Shown here: positions 44,875-54,121 of the stretch, piece by piece
How the letters are laid out: the number at the start of each line of letters is the position of its first letter
Position numbering within the stretch: position 1 is the first letter of the stretch
Source of the DNA: Flavobacterium sp. ZT3R18
GTDB taxonomy: Bacteria > Bacteroidota > Bacteroidia > Flavobacteriales > Flavobacteriaceae
Direction: 5' to 3'
NCBI RefSeq assembly: GCF_007097385.1
Contig: NZ_VJZS01000008.1
Span: 1-64,000, forward strand
Length of the DNA stretch: 64,000 nt
Translations under genes and position numbers: made by a program
Notes under the pieces: generated by a model
What the model was told of the DNA's origin: nothing
The model's database searches: none
The model's input: the letters and a program-made list of their open reading frames with translations, nothing else

Positions 44875-47160
44875 TTATTTTACAACAATTTTTTTAGTTA
44901 TATTATTACTAAATTTCAATATATAAATACCTTTTGCGTAGTTTGTAAAGTCTAGCAAAGTTACAGGTTGGCTTATCAAGATTTCTTTAATTTGTTTTCC
45001 AGAAATATCAGTTAATATTGCTTTCGTATCCATTAGTTTAGGTTCTGTAATGTTGACCGTAATGATATCGGTACTTGGATTAGGATAGATACTAATAGTA
45101 CCCACATTATTTACATAGTCATTATTTGAAAGAACAGTTTTGTATAGATCACTTTCCCAAACACCTCTTCCATAAAAAGAAACTCTTAATACACTATTAT
45201 TAGTCCCATCAAAATATCCAAACAAATCGGTGATTTGAGCAATTAGAGGTAATCCTGTAGAAAAACTTTGCCAATCGCTCATCGTATTGTTTCTATAATA
45301 CACTCCAAATACAGTCGTTAAGTAAAAACTTTCATCTGTTTTATAGGGGTCCTGAATTAAATTAAGAATGTTAGTATTTGATAATGCACCAGAAATATCA
45401 TTCCAGTCAACGGCTTTGTTTTCGGATCGATACACTTTATTACCGCAGGTTGCATAAACGATATTTGTGTTACTTTTATTCACAACTATTGTACTATAAA
45501 CATCGCTTGCCGAGGGTGTAGTTGAAACTTGCGTAAAAGTACTTCCGTTTGAGGTATAATGCACCTGATTATTTTTAAGTACAACATATATTTCATTTGT
45601 ATTTGTTGGAGATACAGCAACACTTTTTATTTTATCATCAAATATTTTTACAGTTGTCCAAGTTGGAGAAGCCGCTAGAAGATTGGTAGTTTTTTTTAAT
45701 ATTGTTCCTTGGCTTACTAACGCAAAACTGGTATTTTGGTTTGTAAAAATATAATTATCATTATTATTCGGCGTTGTTAAGCCAAATTCTTCATCATTCT
45801 TATTTGCAACTATATCTCTTCTTTGGGCAGTCTCTTGGTAATAGGCTACATTTGGGTTTGCATAGTCAAAATTGGTTTTTGTTGCCCAATCTCCTGCACG
45901 ATTACAAGTCCAAGAATTATTATTTAAATAAATTTCACCATTATCTTGTGTTCCAATACTAACAATATTTCTAGATAATTTACTTTGTCCCATATGATAG
46001 ACTTCAGTTGCACTTAACCCATCCGAACTTGGTATCCACTTGTTTCCAGCATCTGTACTAGTGAATATACCTCCATCGTTAATGTTAAATAATTTACTAT
46101 TATTATATGGGGAACTTAATATTTGATGCATATCTGTATGACAATTTTCATACCAATTTGTTAGTTTAGACCAAGTAGTCCCAGAATCGACACTTTTCCA
46201 TACCACATGACCTATAGCGTATAATGTTTTAACACTGGCTCTATCAGCAAAAATATCCCAATTGTAATTACCTTGTCCACCTTCAGTAGGCTCATACCCA
46301 TTTAAATTGGGTTTTACATCTCCTTTTTTCAGATTGAAAGTCACACCAGAATCTAACGATTGATATATAACCCCACCTGTTGATGCAGTTTCAGACGAAC
46401 TGTTAGTCCCTACAAAGCCAACATAGACTATACCATTATCGGCTGCAGTAGTAGTAATTCTTCCTCCACCTCCAACACTTGGATTTACATCTGTAACTTG
46501 AGACCAAAATTCTCCATCATCTATACTTTTCCAAAATTGATTATCATTTACTGCATATACAGTGTTTGTAGATCCCGGTTTGTACTCCATATCTTTAAAA
46601 GCGCCACCGCTTTTTTTAACTTCCCAAGTGACGCCGCCATTTATACTTTTCCAAATTCCGTCCGTGGTTGCTGCTAAGATTATGTTGTGATCGTTTGGAG
46701 AAATTAAAATTTCTAATGCCATACGGTTTTCAATCCCCGTATTTGAAGCCGACCATGTCAGTCCACCATCAATACTTTTGTAAATACCATATCCATCTGA
46801 ATAATAATTAGCATCTCCTGTAGACAAATAAAGGATGTTGTCATTTGCATAATCAATACATACTGCGGAACAACTTCCTTGTGGAATTTGTGTGTCTGTA
46901 GTTGTTTTATTCCAATTTGTTCCAGCATCATTACTTATCCAAAGTCCGCCAGAAGCACTAACTGCGTATATTTTTTGATTGTCTGTAGGGTGAAATTTTA
47001 TTTGGCTCACACGCCCAATTCCTTCTATTTGCCCAGAAATATCGGCAGGAAAAGCAATTGGCCCTTTAATAGTCCAATTACCATTTGTGTTTTGAGAAAA
47101 AGCAATCGTTGTGAACGAAATTATTGCAAAGAATAGTATTTTTCTATATAAAGATGTCAT
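44875..47160 (-). CDS. Asp-box (BNR/sortilin-like) repeat protein with T9SS sorting domain
   Basis: This is a 761-residue exported protein (signal MTSLYRKILFFAIISFTTIAFS). It contains many Asp-box turns of a beta-propeller: SNDAGTNW, SIDGGLTW, SINGGVTW, SIDDGEFW, SLDSGVTF, SVDSGTTW and STDAGNKW. The C-terminal ~80 residues are a type A T9SS sorting domain (ISIYPNPSTDIITVNI...YAKGIYILKFSNN). Asp-box propellers occur in sialidases, GH74 enzymes and sortilin-like binding proteins; no catalytic set is visible, so glycan binding or an uncharacterised hydrolase are equally possible. It is co-oriented with a small secreted protein gene 20 nt upstream. Confidence 0.8.
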   Translation of the reverse strand: MTSLYRKILFFAIISFTTIAFSQNTNGNWTIKGPIAFPADISGQIEGIGRVSQIKFHPTDNQKIYAVSASGGLWISNDAGTNWNKTTTDTQIPQGSCSAVCIDYANDNILYLSTGDANYYSDGYGIYKSIDGGLTWSASNTGIENRMALEILISPNDHNIILAATTDGIWKSINGGVTWEVKKSGGAFKDMEYKPGSTNTVYAVNDNQFWKSIDDGEFWSQVTDVNPSVGGGGRITTTAADNGIVYVGFVGTNSSSETASTGGVIYQSLDSGVTFNLKKGDVKPNLNGYEPTEGGQGNYNWDIFADRASVKTLYAIGHVVWKSVDSGTTWSKLTNWYENCHTDMHQILSSPYNNSKLFNINDGGIFTSTDAGNKWIPSSDGLSATEVYHMGQSKLSRNIVSIGTQDNGEIYLNNNSWTCNRAGDWATKTNFDYANPNVAYYQETAQRRDIVANKNDEEFGLTTPNNNDNYIFTNQNTSFALVSQGTILKKTTNLLAASPTWTTVKIFDDKIKSVAVSPTNTNEIYVVLKNNQVHYTSNGSTFTQVSTTPSASDVYSTIVVNKSNTNIVYATCGNKVYRSENKAVDWNDISGALSNTNILNLIQDPYKTDESFYLTTVFGVYYRNNTMSDWQSFSTGLPLIAQITDLFGYFDGTNNSVLRVSFYGRGVWESDLYKTVLSNNDYVNNVGTISIYPNPSTDIITVNITEPKLMDTKAILTDISGKQIKEILISQPVTLLDFTNYAKGIYILKFSNNITKKIVVK

Positions 47161-47180
47161 AATTTAATTTCCTTGAGTAA

Positions 47181-47573
47181 TTAATTTCTAGCTTTTTTTT
47201 CTTTTTCCCACATTTCCAATCTTTCTTTTTGGGTCAAAATAGTACCGTCTTTTTTTACAAAAGCCAAATTTATTTTCTGCCATAAAATAAATTTTTTGTA
47301 TTCAAAAGTATAAGGAATAATTTCCTCATTTTTGGCATTCCTTATTTTAGAATCTTTTGCTTCAAATATTTCTTCTTCTCCTACAGGCTTTTCTTTATTT
47401 TTCCAATAGTTATCAAAATTAGATACTGCATCAAAGTAAACAACATTTGGATCGTTCATCATTTTTATCCATTCGGGAATATTTTCCTGAGTTTTTTGGC
47501 CTCTTACATTTTGGAAGAAACCGATAAGAAGGACTGATAGAATAATTTTAAAAAAAGTATTATTTCCTTTCAT
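47181..47573 (-). CDS. Small secreted protein paired with the Asp-box protein
   Basis: This is a 130-residue protein with signal MKGNNTFFKIILSVLLIGFFQNVRG. The rest is highly charged and helical, with a motif PEWIKMMNDPNVVYFDAVSNFDNYWKN near the start of the mature part and a Lys/Glu-rich C-terminal helix. I recognise no domain. The short distance to the downstream T9SS protein gene (20 nt) indicates one transcript, so it may be a periplasmic or surface partner of that protein. Confidence 0.65.
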   Translation of the reverse strand: MKGNNTFFKIILSVLLIGFFQNVRGQKTQENIPEWIKMMNDPNVVYFDAVSNFDNYWKNKEKPVGEEEIFEAKDSKIRNAKNEEIIPYTFEYKKFILWQKINLAFVKKDGTILTQKERLEMWEKEKKARN

Positions 47574-48034
47574 AATAGTCGAATTTGGTTAGATTAAGGT
47601 GTAATTATTTAGGGGCTGCTGATAAATTTATATAAAATTGAAGTTCAATTAGATATGATTGTATTTAAGAGGCTAAGTGCAAGGTATTATGCGAAACAGT
47701 CCAAAAAAGTGTGCGCCAGCAGCTGATTTTGCCAGTCATAATTTCTTGATGTGTTAAATCTTGCTTGTTGCTATTGCTCAATCGCTGTCATGTGTATTTT
47801 TTTTTTGAAATTACTGAAAAATTAATGGATATATCCGTGCTATTTTTTCGAATTTTATCCAAATGATCATCCTTTTAAAAGTATTTTATATATGTTTCAA
47901 ACGTACGAATTTTCAAATGTTAAATAAATTATCTGATATGTTTTTTTCTATTTTACTGCATAATAAATTGCTTTTCAACCCTTTATTCGTAGTTGCTTAT
48001 ATGTTTTCTGAACTTTTAATTTTTTGAAAATATT
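47574..48034. other. Intergenic stretch without genes
   Basis: About 460 nt with no coding signal on either strand. It should contain the promoter of the - strand gene pair starting at 47573, but no full Bacteroidota -33/-7 pair at proper spacing was found. GCTGCTG near 47620 and CAGCAGC near 47723 could form a long-range stem; the significance is unclear. Confidence 0.4.
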
Positions 48035-48964
48035 TCAATTTGAAGATACCTCTTTGGACGTATTCCTGTTATTCAAAAGGAAAATTGCCTTTGCAAATTC
48101 TTTGCCCAAATCAATATATCCCTCACTTTTATAATGATATTTGTCTGAGTATTTATAACTACTTGTGGTTCGTATAATGGTTGCATTGGGTTCCGTTGCG
48201 GCAAATTTTTCTTGTCCATATTGTACCAATTCGCCATATCCCCAAACTTTTCCATCGGGATCATCTCCAGAATCGGATATTTTTCCAATTACAATAGGCA
48301 AATTATTGTTTCTAAAAGTGGCTCGCATGAGTTCCATCAACCTTTTCAAATTCGCATAATATTGATTTGCGATTCGTTCTGTTTTATCTGCATCGCTTTC
48401 GCCTTGCATCCAGACAATTCCACTTGGAATCAAAATATCTTCGATTCCATCACCGTTTATGTCTTTTACAGCCATGGCGTGATTGACTGTTTTTAGAAAA
48501 TAATCGTATTGATTTATTCCTTTTCCTCCTTTAAAATCAGGGTCCCAAGCGCCAAAATAGGAAGTCCCAATGCTATCAATCGAGGATCCATTTCTAGCAT
48601 ATTTTATAAAAGCAAGTTTTTGGTTTGGATATAATTCTTGCAGCTTTTTGGCAAACGAAAGCTCAATACCAAATCTATCTGAAAGTTTGTTGGTCGTTCC
48701 ATCCGACACAAAGCCAGTTCCGTTGCCAGGCAAAAGTACATCCCACTTTCCTAGCCCGCCGCTTGTATCATTATCTCCAACAGGATTTCCTTGATAAATA
48801 AAAGCATTTTTAATTTTTTTATTTAAAGAGTCCGGAAGCTCTTTTACATAACCATATCCTTGCATGTTTGACTGCCCTCCCAAATAAAATACTCTAATGG
48901 TATCTTTTTTTGATTGTGCCAAAAGCAAAAAGGGCATTAGAAAAAACAGTACTACATTTTTCAT
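48035..48964 (-). CDS. Sialate-O-acetylesterase-type carbohydrate esterase (SASA)
   Basis: This is a 309-residue exported SGNH-fold esterase with signal MKNVVLFFLMPFLLLAQ. The catalytic Ser32 lies in GGQSNMQGYG, followed by the block GIVWMQGESDAD and a C-terminal His in DKYHYKSEGYIDLG. A Ca-binding-like loop DINGDGIEDI is inserted in the middle. Family members remove acetyl groups from sugars. In this locus it may deacetylate a decorated glucan or another algal or plant glycan. It lies 25 nt downstream of the GH3 gene and is probably in the same transcript. Confidence 0.85.
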   Translation of the reverse strand: MKNVVLFFLMPFLLLAQSKKDTIRVFYLGGQSNMQGYGYVKELPDSLNKKIKNAFIYQGNPVGDNDTSGGLGKWDVLLPGNGTGFVSDGTTNKLSDRFGIELSFAKKLQELYPNQKLAFIKYARNGSSIDSIGTSYFGAWDPDFKGGKGINQYDYFLKTVNHAMAVKDINGDGIEDILIPSGIVWMQGESDADKTERIANQYYANLKRLMELMRATFRNNNLPIVIGKISDSGDDPDGKVWGYGELVQYGQEKFAATEPNATIIRTTSSYKYSDKYHYKSEGYIDLGKEFAKAIFLLNNRNTSKEVSSN

Positions 48965-48989
48965 TTTATTATTTTTTATTTTCTAAAAA

Positions 48990-51209
48990 TCAATTCACCA
49001 ATTCAAAACTGTCTCTCAAACGAATATCTGCCGATGACGAACCAATCATCAAATCAAAATCACCCGGTTCTGAGACAAATTCTAAAGCATTGTTGTAAAA
49101 AGACAACTTTTGATTGTCAATGGTAAACTGAATGGTTTTGGTCTCTCCGCGATTCAATGCTATCTTTTGAAAATCTTTCAACTCGATTATGGGGCGTACT
49201 ACAGAACCCACTTTATCTCTCAAATACAGCTGAACTACTTCTTCTCCTTTTACGCTTCCAGTATTTTTTATATTTAAGGAAACTGTAATCGTCTCACTAT
49301 TTTTCATTGTTTTTTTAGACAATTTCAAATCCGAATATTCAAAAGTGGTATAACTTAAACCATATCCAAACGGAAATTTTGGAGAATTCGGCAAATCAAT
49401 ATAGGCTGATTTATACACTTTGTCTTCATTAATAGAAGGTCTTCCTGTATTGAAATGATTGTAGTAAATAGGAATTTGACCTTCCTCTCTCGGGAATGAC
49501 ATTGGTAATTTCCCAGACGGATTGTAATCCCCGAAAAGCACATCTGCAATGGCGTTACCCGCTTCAGAACCCAACCACCAAGTGTACACGATAGTTGGCA
49601 TATTATCGGCAGTCCAATTAAAAATAAGTGGTCTTCCCGCATTTATCAAAATCACAATGGGCTTCCCTGTTTTTTGAAGTTCTTTGATCAAATCTTCCTG
49701 AACACCCGGCAAGTGGAGGTTGCTTTTACTTTTGGCTTCCCCGCTTTTATTCCAGTTTTCTCCAATACTCAAAATGATAACCTCGGCTTGGCTGGCAACA
49801 TGCAAAGCATCTGCAAAACCTTCCTTGCTTTTGTCTTCAACGCCGCATCCTTTGGCATACAAAATTTTAGTTCTTTTGCCCACTTTATTCTCCAAACCTT
49901 CCCATTGGGAAACGATATAAGTAGAATCAACATCTTTTAAATCAACAGCCCAAAATCCGTGATTGTCTCTTTTTGATTTTACCATTGGTCCGATAAAAGC
50001 AATCGTTTTTAACCCTTTGGAAAGTGGCAATACATCTCTCTCATTCTTCAAAAGAACAATGCTTTTGGCGGCCATTTCTCTAGCAGCTTTGGTATGTTCT
50101 GGATTATTTAATGCCGCCTGCTCTCGTTCTGGATTGCAAAATTTGTACGGGTCGTCAAACAATCCCAATTCAAATTTCTTGCGCAAAATTCTTTTTACCG
50201 CATCATCAATTAAGGCTATTGGCACTTTGTTTTCTTTTACCAATTGCTCCAAATTATAGCGATAGGCGTTGCTTTCCATATCCATGTCACTTCCAGCAGT
50301 TATCGCTGCAAGAGCGGCTTCTTTGTTGTCTTTTACATAACCGTGATTGACCATTTCGCCTATTGAACCCCAATCTGAAACCACAAAACCTTGAAAATTC
50401 CATTTCCCTTTCAAGACATCCCTAAGCAAATACGTATTTCCGGTGGCCGGTATTCCGTTAAGGTCGTTAAATGAATTCATAAAAGTGGCAGCACCAGCAT
50501 CGAGAGCCGCTTTGAAAGGGGGTAAGTATGTTTCCCAAAGCATTCTGTTGCTCATGTCAACCGAGTTGTAATCGCGTCCGCCAACGGCAGCTCCATAAGC
50601 AGCAAAATGTTTGACGCAAGCCATAACCGAATTCACATCGCCCAAGTTTCCTTGAAATCCTTTGACTCTCGCATACGCAATTTTGGAACCCAAGTATGTG
50701 TCTTCTCCAGCACCTTCCATCACTCTGCCCCAACGCGGGTCACGGGAAATATCGACCATAGGTGCAAATGTCCAATGAATTCCTGAGGCAGAAGCCTCAG
50801 TAGCGGCGATTCTAGCCGAAAGTTCCATTGCAGCTAAATCCCAACTGGCCGCTTCGGCTAGTGGAATGGGGAAGGTCGTTTTGTACCCATGAATTACGTC
50901 TAGGCCAAATAATAAGGGAATTTTTAATCGGGATTGTATCGCCAATTCTTGGTATTGTCGGGTGTGTTTTGTTCCCAAAACATTCAACATCGAACCAATT
51001 AACCCTTTCTTAATTTCGCTTTGTTTATTAGAATTAATGTTAATAGGTCCAGTGGCAGCATTGTCTCCAGTATATTGGTTGAGTTGCCCTATTTTCTCTT
51101 CAATTGTCATTTGCTTTAGTAAGTCTTCGACTTTTTCATCAATTGTTTTTTGCTGTGAAAAAGTAAAAAACGTGACGAATAGTAATGCAAGTGTTGTTGT
51201 TTTCTTCAT
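48990..51209 (-). CDS. bglX: Glycoside hydrolase family 3 beta-glucosidase (BglX type)
   Basis: This is a 739-residue exported enzyme. ATG 51209 is chosen because it starts the signal peptide MKKTTTLALLFVTFFTFSQQ; an in-frame ATG 21 nt upstream would add a charged extension. It has the full GH3 layout: barrel with Lys200-His201 (CVKHFAAYG) and nucleophile Asp279 (FVVSDWGSIG), alpha/beta sandwich (about 390-580) and fibronectin-III-like C-terminus (GEEVVQLYLRDKVGSV). Closely related enzymes are periplasmic broad beta-glucosidases. The last 70 residues are duplicated as a decayed copy at 44317-44528. Confidence 0.9.
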   Translation of the reverse strand: MKKTTTLALLFVTFFTFSQQKTIDEKVEDLLKQMTIEEKIGQLNQYTGDNAATGPININSNKQSEIKKGLIGSMLNVLGTKHTRQYQELAIQSRLKIPLLFGLDVIHGYKTTFPIPLAEAASWDLAAMELSARIAATEASASGIHWTFAPMVDISRDPRWGRVMEGAGEDTYLGSKIAYARVKGFQGNLGDVNSVMACVKHFAAYGAAVGGRDYNSVDMSNRMLWETYLPPFKAALDAGAATFMNSFNDLNGIPATGNTYLLRDVLKGKWNFQGFVVSDWGSIGEMVNHGYVKDNKEAALAAITAGSDMDMESNAYRYNLEQLVKENKVPIALIDDAVKRILRKKFELGLFDDPYKFCNPEREQAALNNPEHTKAAREMAAKSIVLLKNERDVLPLSKGLKTIAFIGPMVKSKRDNHGFWAVDLKDVDSTYIVSQWEGLENKVGKRTKILYAKGCGVEDKSKEGFADALHVASQAEVIILSIGENWNKSGEAKSKSNLHLPGVQEDLIKELQKTGKPIVILINAGRPLIFNWTADNMPTIVYTWWLGSEAGNAIADVLFGDYNPSGKLPMSFPREEGQIPIYYNHFNTGRPSINEDKVYKSAYIDLPNSPKFPFGYGLSYTTFEYSDLKLSKKTMKNSETITVSLNIKNTGSVKGEEVVQLYLRDKVGSVVRPIIELKDFQKIALNRGETKTIQFTIDNQKLSFYNNALEFVSEPGDFDLMIGSSSADIRLRDSFELVN

Positions 51210-51242
51210 AATTATAAATTTTATGTCCAAATCCTGAAACTA

Positions 51243-51413
51243 TTATTTTGATTTTGTTGCCTTTTTACACTCAAATAAATTAAGATTGAAATTTTCTCCT
51301 TCAAAGTGAACGCTAATTTCATCCATTGCTTGCTTAAAAACGACATTTTTAAGTGTGTTTTTTTGCGTAGCTTGAACAATCCCTTGGCAAATAAACAGAA
51401 GATATTTTGCCAT
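51243..51413 (-). pseudogene. Short ORF / gene remnant between GH3 and GH5
   Basis: ATG 51413 on the - strand opens 56 codons (starting MAKYLLFICQGIVQATQKN, with a later FKQAMDEISVHFEGENF), ending at 51243. Immediately upstream, in another frame, a stretch reading GDQEKDAAISNYDASKPSLW also looks coding. Together they suggest a frame-shifted remnant of one gene filling the gap 51240-51593. No family was recognised. Nothing else is seen in the gap. Confidence 0.35.
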
Positions 51414-51593
51414 GACAGCTCACTTTATTTCTTTGCATTTGCTCCCAGAGTGATGGTTTTGACGCATCGTAATTAGATATTGCAGCATCTTTTTCTTGGT
51501 CTCCGGGAGTTTTATGCAAGTTTGATATTAAGTGTATTTTATTGGCAGCACACTAGTTAATTTAGAATACAACAATATACCTAAACACTTTTT

Positions 51594-53513
51594 TTATCGA
51601 TTTTTCTTAATGACAAGTGCAGATTTAACTTCGAGGTTATTGTCCAAGCGTAAAATATAAACTCCATCAGGCAAATTATTCGTGTCTATCGAATTTATTG
51701 TTTCGTTTGAATCTATTTTTGTGTTTGAATATTGTTTTCCTGTTAGGTCAAAAATTTGAGCCGTGTATTTGGTAAAACTTTCTGGGACACCAAAATTCAA
51801 TTTATCAGAAACAGGATTAGGATAGACTGCAAACTCATTAACCATTACTTGACTCTTTTCGATTGAAGGTTTTACAGTGGTTGAAGATTTTGCTGTGGTT
51901 GAAGTCCAATTGAAAGATTCCCAACCAGACACCGTTTCTCTATTGCAATTCATTCCTGAAGCTGCGCCTCCTTCTGAGCATAAAAATTTTCCGTTGAATC
52001 CTTTTAAGGCTATTTGTCCTCCTACATTCACCCAATCAAATGCCTCCCATCCGTTCACAGCAGTACTGTTGGACGTAACAGGCGAAGCTCCGTTTTGTGA
52101 ATTAAAAAATTTTCCGTTACTGTCTTTCAGGGCAATTTTGTTGTCTCCTGCATTAACAATAGTAAATTTTTCCCAACCTTGAACGGCATTTCTATCTGCT
52201 GTTACCACTCCAATACTATTGTTTGAAGAAACATACTTACCACTATTTTGGAGTGATATGATACTTCCAATGGGAGCAGCAGGTCTGAGTCTGTCTTGCA
52301 AATTACTTACCAAATTACAATTGGACAGTATTGCTTTATTACAAATTTCATTAGTTCCCGTTACAGCATCGGCTATACTAGGTTTGGCACTTCCAAATTT
52401 CACATAATTACAAAGGGCATCCCATTTTGGAGTACCCGGAAAGGAGTAAATAGATCGATCTGTGTATTGTCTTTTCCAAGCCCAAAATGCCCACCCAACG
52501 TTGGCTGCATCATAGTCTATTCTGGCATCACGAATCCAATCCAAAGTGTTTTCACCAAACTCTCCTGCCCATACAGGAATATTCAATGCCGCACCTTGTC
52601 CTTTTATTAAATTCAAATCAGGATTAGGATCCGACTGACCTTGAGGACCATAATAGTGATTTTCGAATACTAGATTAGGATCCCATCGTTGTAACATATC
52701 ATAAAAATCACTACCGTAATAATTTCCTTGTGCAAAAATAAGATGGTTTGTATCGACCTCTCTAATTCTGGCAGTCATTACTTTATAAGAAGCCATTAAA
52801 CTACTTTTTTGACCATTACCATTCTCCAAAAGAGGTTCGTTAAGCAAATCATAACCTGCAATCCATTCATTACCAGTGTAATTGCGGTAATGATTTGCAA
52901 TATGATTCCAAATTGTAGCAGCTATATTTACGTTATTCCAGTTGTTCCAGAAATTAGGTGTTCCTCCATCTGGATTGTCACAAGTGTAACTCGTACTTTG
53001 ATAACCTGGGGCTGTATGCAAACAAAGTATTACGTGTATATTATTATTTTTGGCCCATGTTACAGCCTTATCTAGCCAAGTAAACCCATCGTTTTTGAGA
53101 GTTCCGCTATTTTGATCCCAAAACATATTGTAACCAAATGGGATTCTAATAACATTATAACCTAGCGCTTTTGCTTGCGCAAAGTCTGAATTTGTGATAT
53201 ACGAATTTCTCCAATTATTTTCAAAGCTCACTGTTTTTGCTTCATTATTTCCAAATAAATCTTTGAATATTCCTCTTATTTGAGTAGGCGATTTTTCTCT
53301 CACATTACCACCTGGTTCAATATTCATCATATATCCTTCCCACACGAGCCAATTTCCAAAATTCACACCTCGGAGCGTAATGGGGTTGCCATCTTTGAGT
53401 ATCTTAGCCCCTGCGCTAGAAACTGTCAGTCTTTGAGAGTTTACTTGTAAACAAAGAAATAAAAGCATCGTGCAAAAAATGCTTTGTCGAAGTTTAAGTT
53501 TGTTGTTTTTCAT
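51594..53513 (-). CDS. GH5 endoglucanase-like enzyme with beta-trefoil module and T9SS domain
   Basis: This is a 639-residue exported enzyme (signal ending LFLCLQVNSQ). The GH5 barrel (about 30-375) starts LRGVNFGNWLVWEG and has acid/base Glu226 (DLLNEPLLE) and nucleophile Glu318 (WAGEFGEN). The N-terminal pattern resembles exo-1,3- or 1,6-beta-glucanases of GH5 more than cellulases; the exact specificity is uncertain. Residues about 410-545 contain three similar strands-and-loops with W-E-F/W-E-S-F (VQGWEKFTIV, VNGWEAFDWV, VSGWESFNWT), a fascin-like beta-trefoil likely to bind glycan. The C-terminus is a type A T9SS sorting domain (FAVYPNPVSDKLNFG). It is probably a secreted or surface enzyme that attacks the polymer first. 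Confidence 0.9.
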   Translation of the reverse strand: MKNNKLKLRQSIFCTMLLFLCLQVNSQRLTVSSAGAKILKDGNPITLRGVNFGNWLVWEGYMMNIEPGGNVREKSPTQIRGIFKDLFGNNEAKTVSFENNWRNSYITNSDFAQAKALGYNVIRIPFGYNMFWDQNSGTLKNDGFTWLDKAVTWAKNNNIHVILCLHTAPGYQSTSYTCDNPDGGTPNFWNNWNNVNIAATIWNHIANHYRNYTGNEWIAGYDLLNEPLLENGNGQKSSLMASYKVMTARIREVDTNHLIFAQGNYYGSDFYDMLQRWDPNLVFENHYYGPQGQSDPNPDLNLIKGQGAALNIPVWAGEFGENTLDWIRDARIDYDAANVGWAFWAWKRQYTDRSIYSFPGTPKWDALCNYVKFGSAKPSIADAVTGTNEICNKAILSNCNLVSNLQDRLRPAAPIGSIISLQNSGKYVSSNNSIGVVTADRNAVQGWEKFTIVNAGDNKIALKDSNGKFFNSQNGASPVTSNSTAVNGWEAFDWVNVGGQIALKGFNGKFLCSEGGAASGMNCNRETVSGWESFNWTSTTAKSSTTVKPSIEKSQVMVNEFAVYPNPVSDKLNFGVPESFTKYTAQIFDLTGKQYSNTKIDSNETINSIDTNNLPDGVYILRLDNNLEVKSALVIKKNR

Positions 53514-54121
53514 AATTTTTGGTTAGTTAATAATAGATAGTGAATGTGAAAATGGATTTAGATTAAAAACAATTTACTTTTATACTAGGAATCTATAGAT
53601 TCGTATTATAAAAATAATTCGTATTAATTAAGAATCATCTTTAGGCAATTAACCTTCAAGGTTTTCTTGATCTTGCAGGTTGAGTGTCAAATTTGTTTGA
53701 ATTCTCAAAATTTCGTTCGTCCCCTTTTTTTGTTTTCTAGGTTGTTATTTGAATTTTTCGCTCATTATTCAATGGATTAAAATCCGTTGCTACAATATGT
53801 CCCGTTCCTACGGAACTATCACATTACGTAATAGAGCCATGGGCTCGGTACATTTTGTAAGGCTGGACTTTAGTCCAGTTTACAACACAAAGCACAAAAA
53901 ACAGAGCCGTAGGCTCGGTGCATTTTGCGTTTTGCTCGTAGGAATACAAGTTTAGCAAACTAAAAAGAGAACGAAGTTTTAAATTTTATAGAACCAATAA
54001 TTGACACGCCAGCTTACAGGTATTATTTTGCAATTAGTTTTATAGTTACAAAGTCTAAAGAGACCCTGTAGGAATTGAATATCATACCTAAATGGATACA
54101 ACAAGAGATTAATCAATTAAC
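53514..54121. other. Intergenic region rich in palindromes
   Basis: About 600 nt with no gene. It contains the perfect 14-bp palindrome GAATCTATAGATTC (53589-53602), AACCTT-C-AAGGTT (53651-53663) and the hairpin cluster annotated separately. ORFs that cross the cluster have composition dictated by the repeats. It splits the PUL into a SusC-to-GH30 part and a GH5-to-GH3 part. Confidence 0.5.
53774..53916. repeat. Cluster of five short REP-like palindromes
   Basis: Five hairpins follow one another: GGATT-AA-AATCC (53774-53785), GTTCC-TAC-GGAAC (53804-53816), GAGCC-ATG-GGCTC (53834-53846), CTGGACT-TT-AGTCCAG (53863-53878) and GAGCC-GTA-GGCTC (53904-53916). Spacing is about 30 nt and the third and fifth share the same stem and the flank CGGT(A/G)CATTTTG. 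Such units are familiar as dispersed repeats in Bacteroidota; function is unknown. Confidence 0.7.

Noticed and set aside
53749..53955. 68-codon + strand ORF in the GH30-GH5 gap
   Set aside because: It consists almost wholly of palindromic repeat units; composition and lack of a plausible protein pattern show it is incidental.
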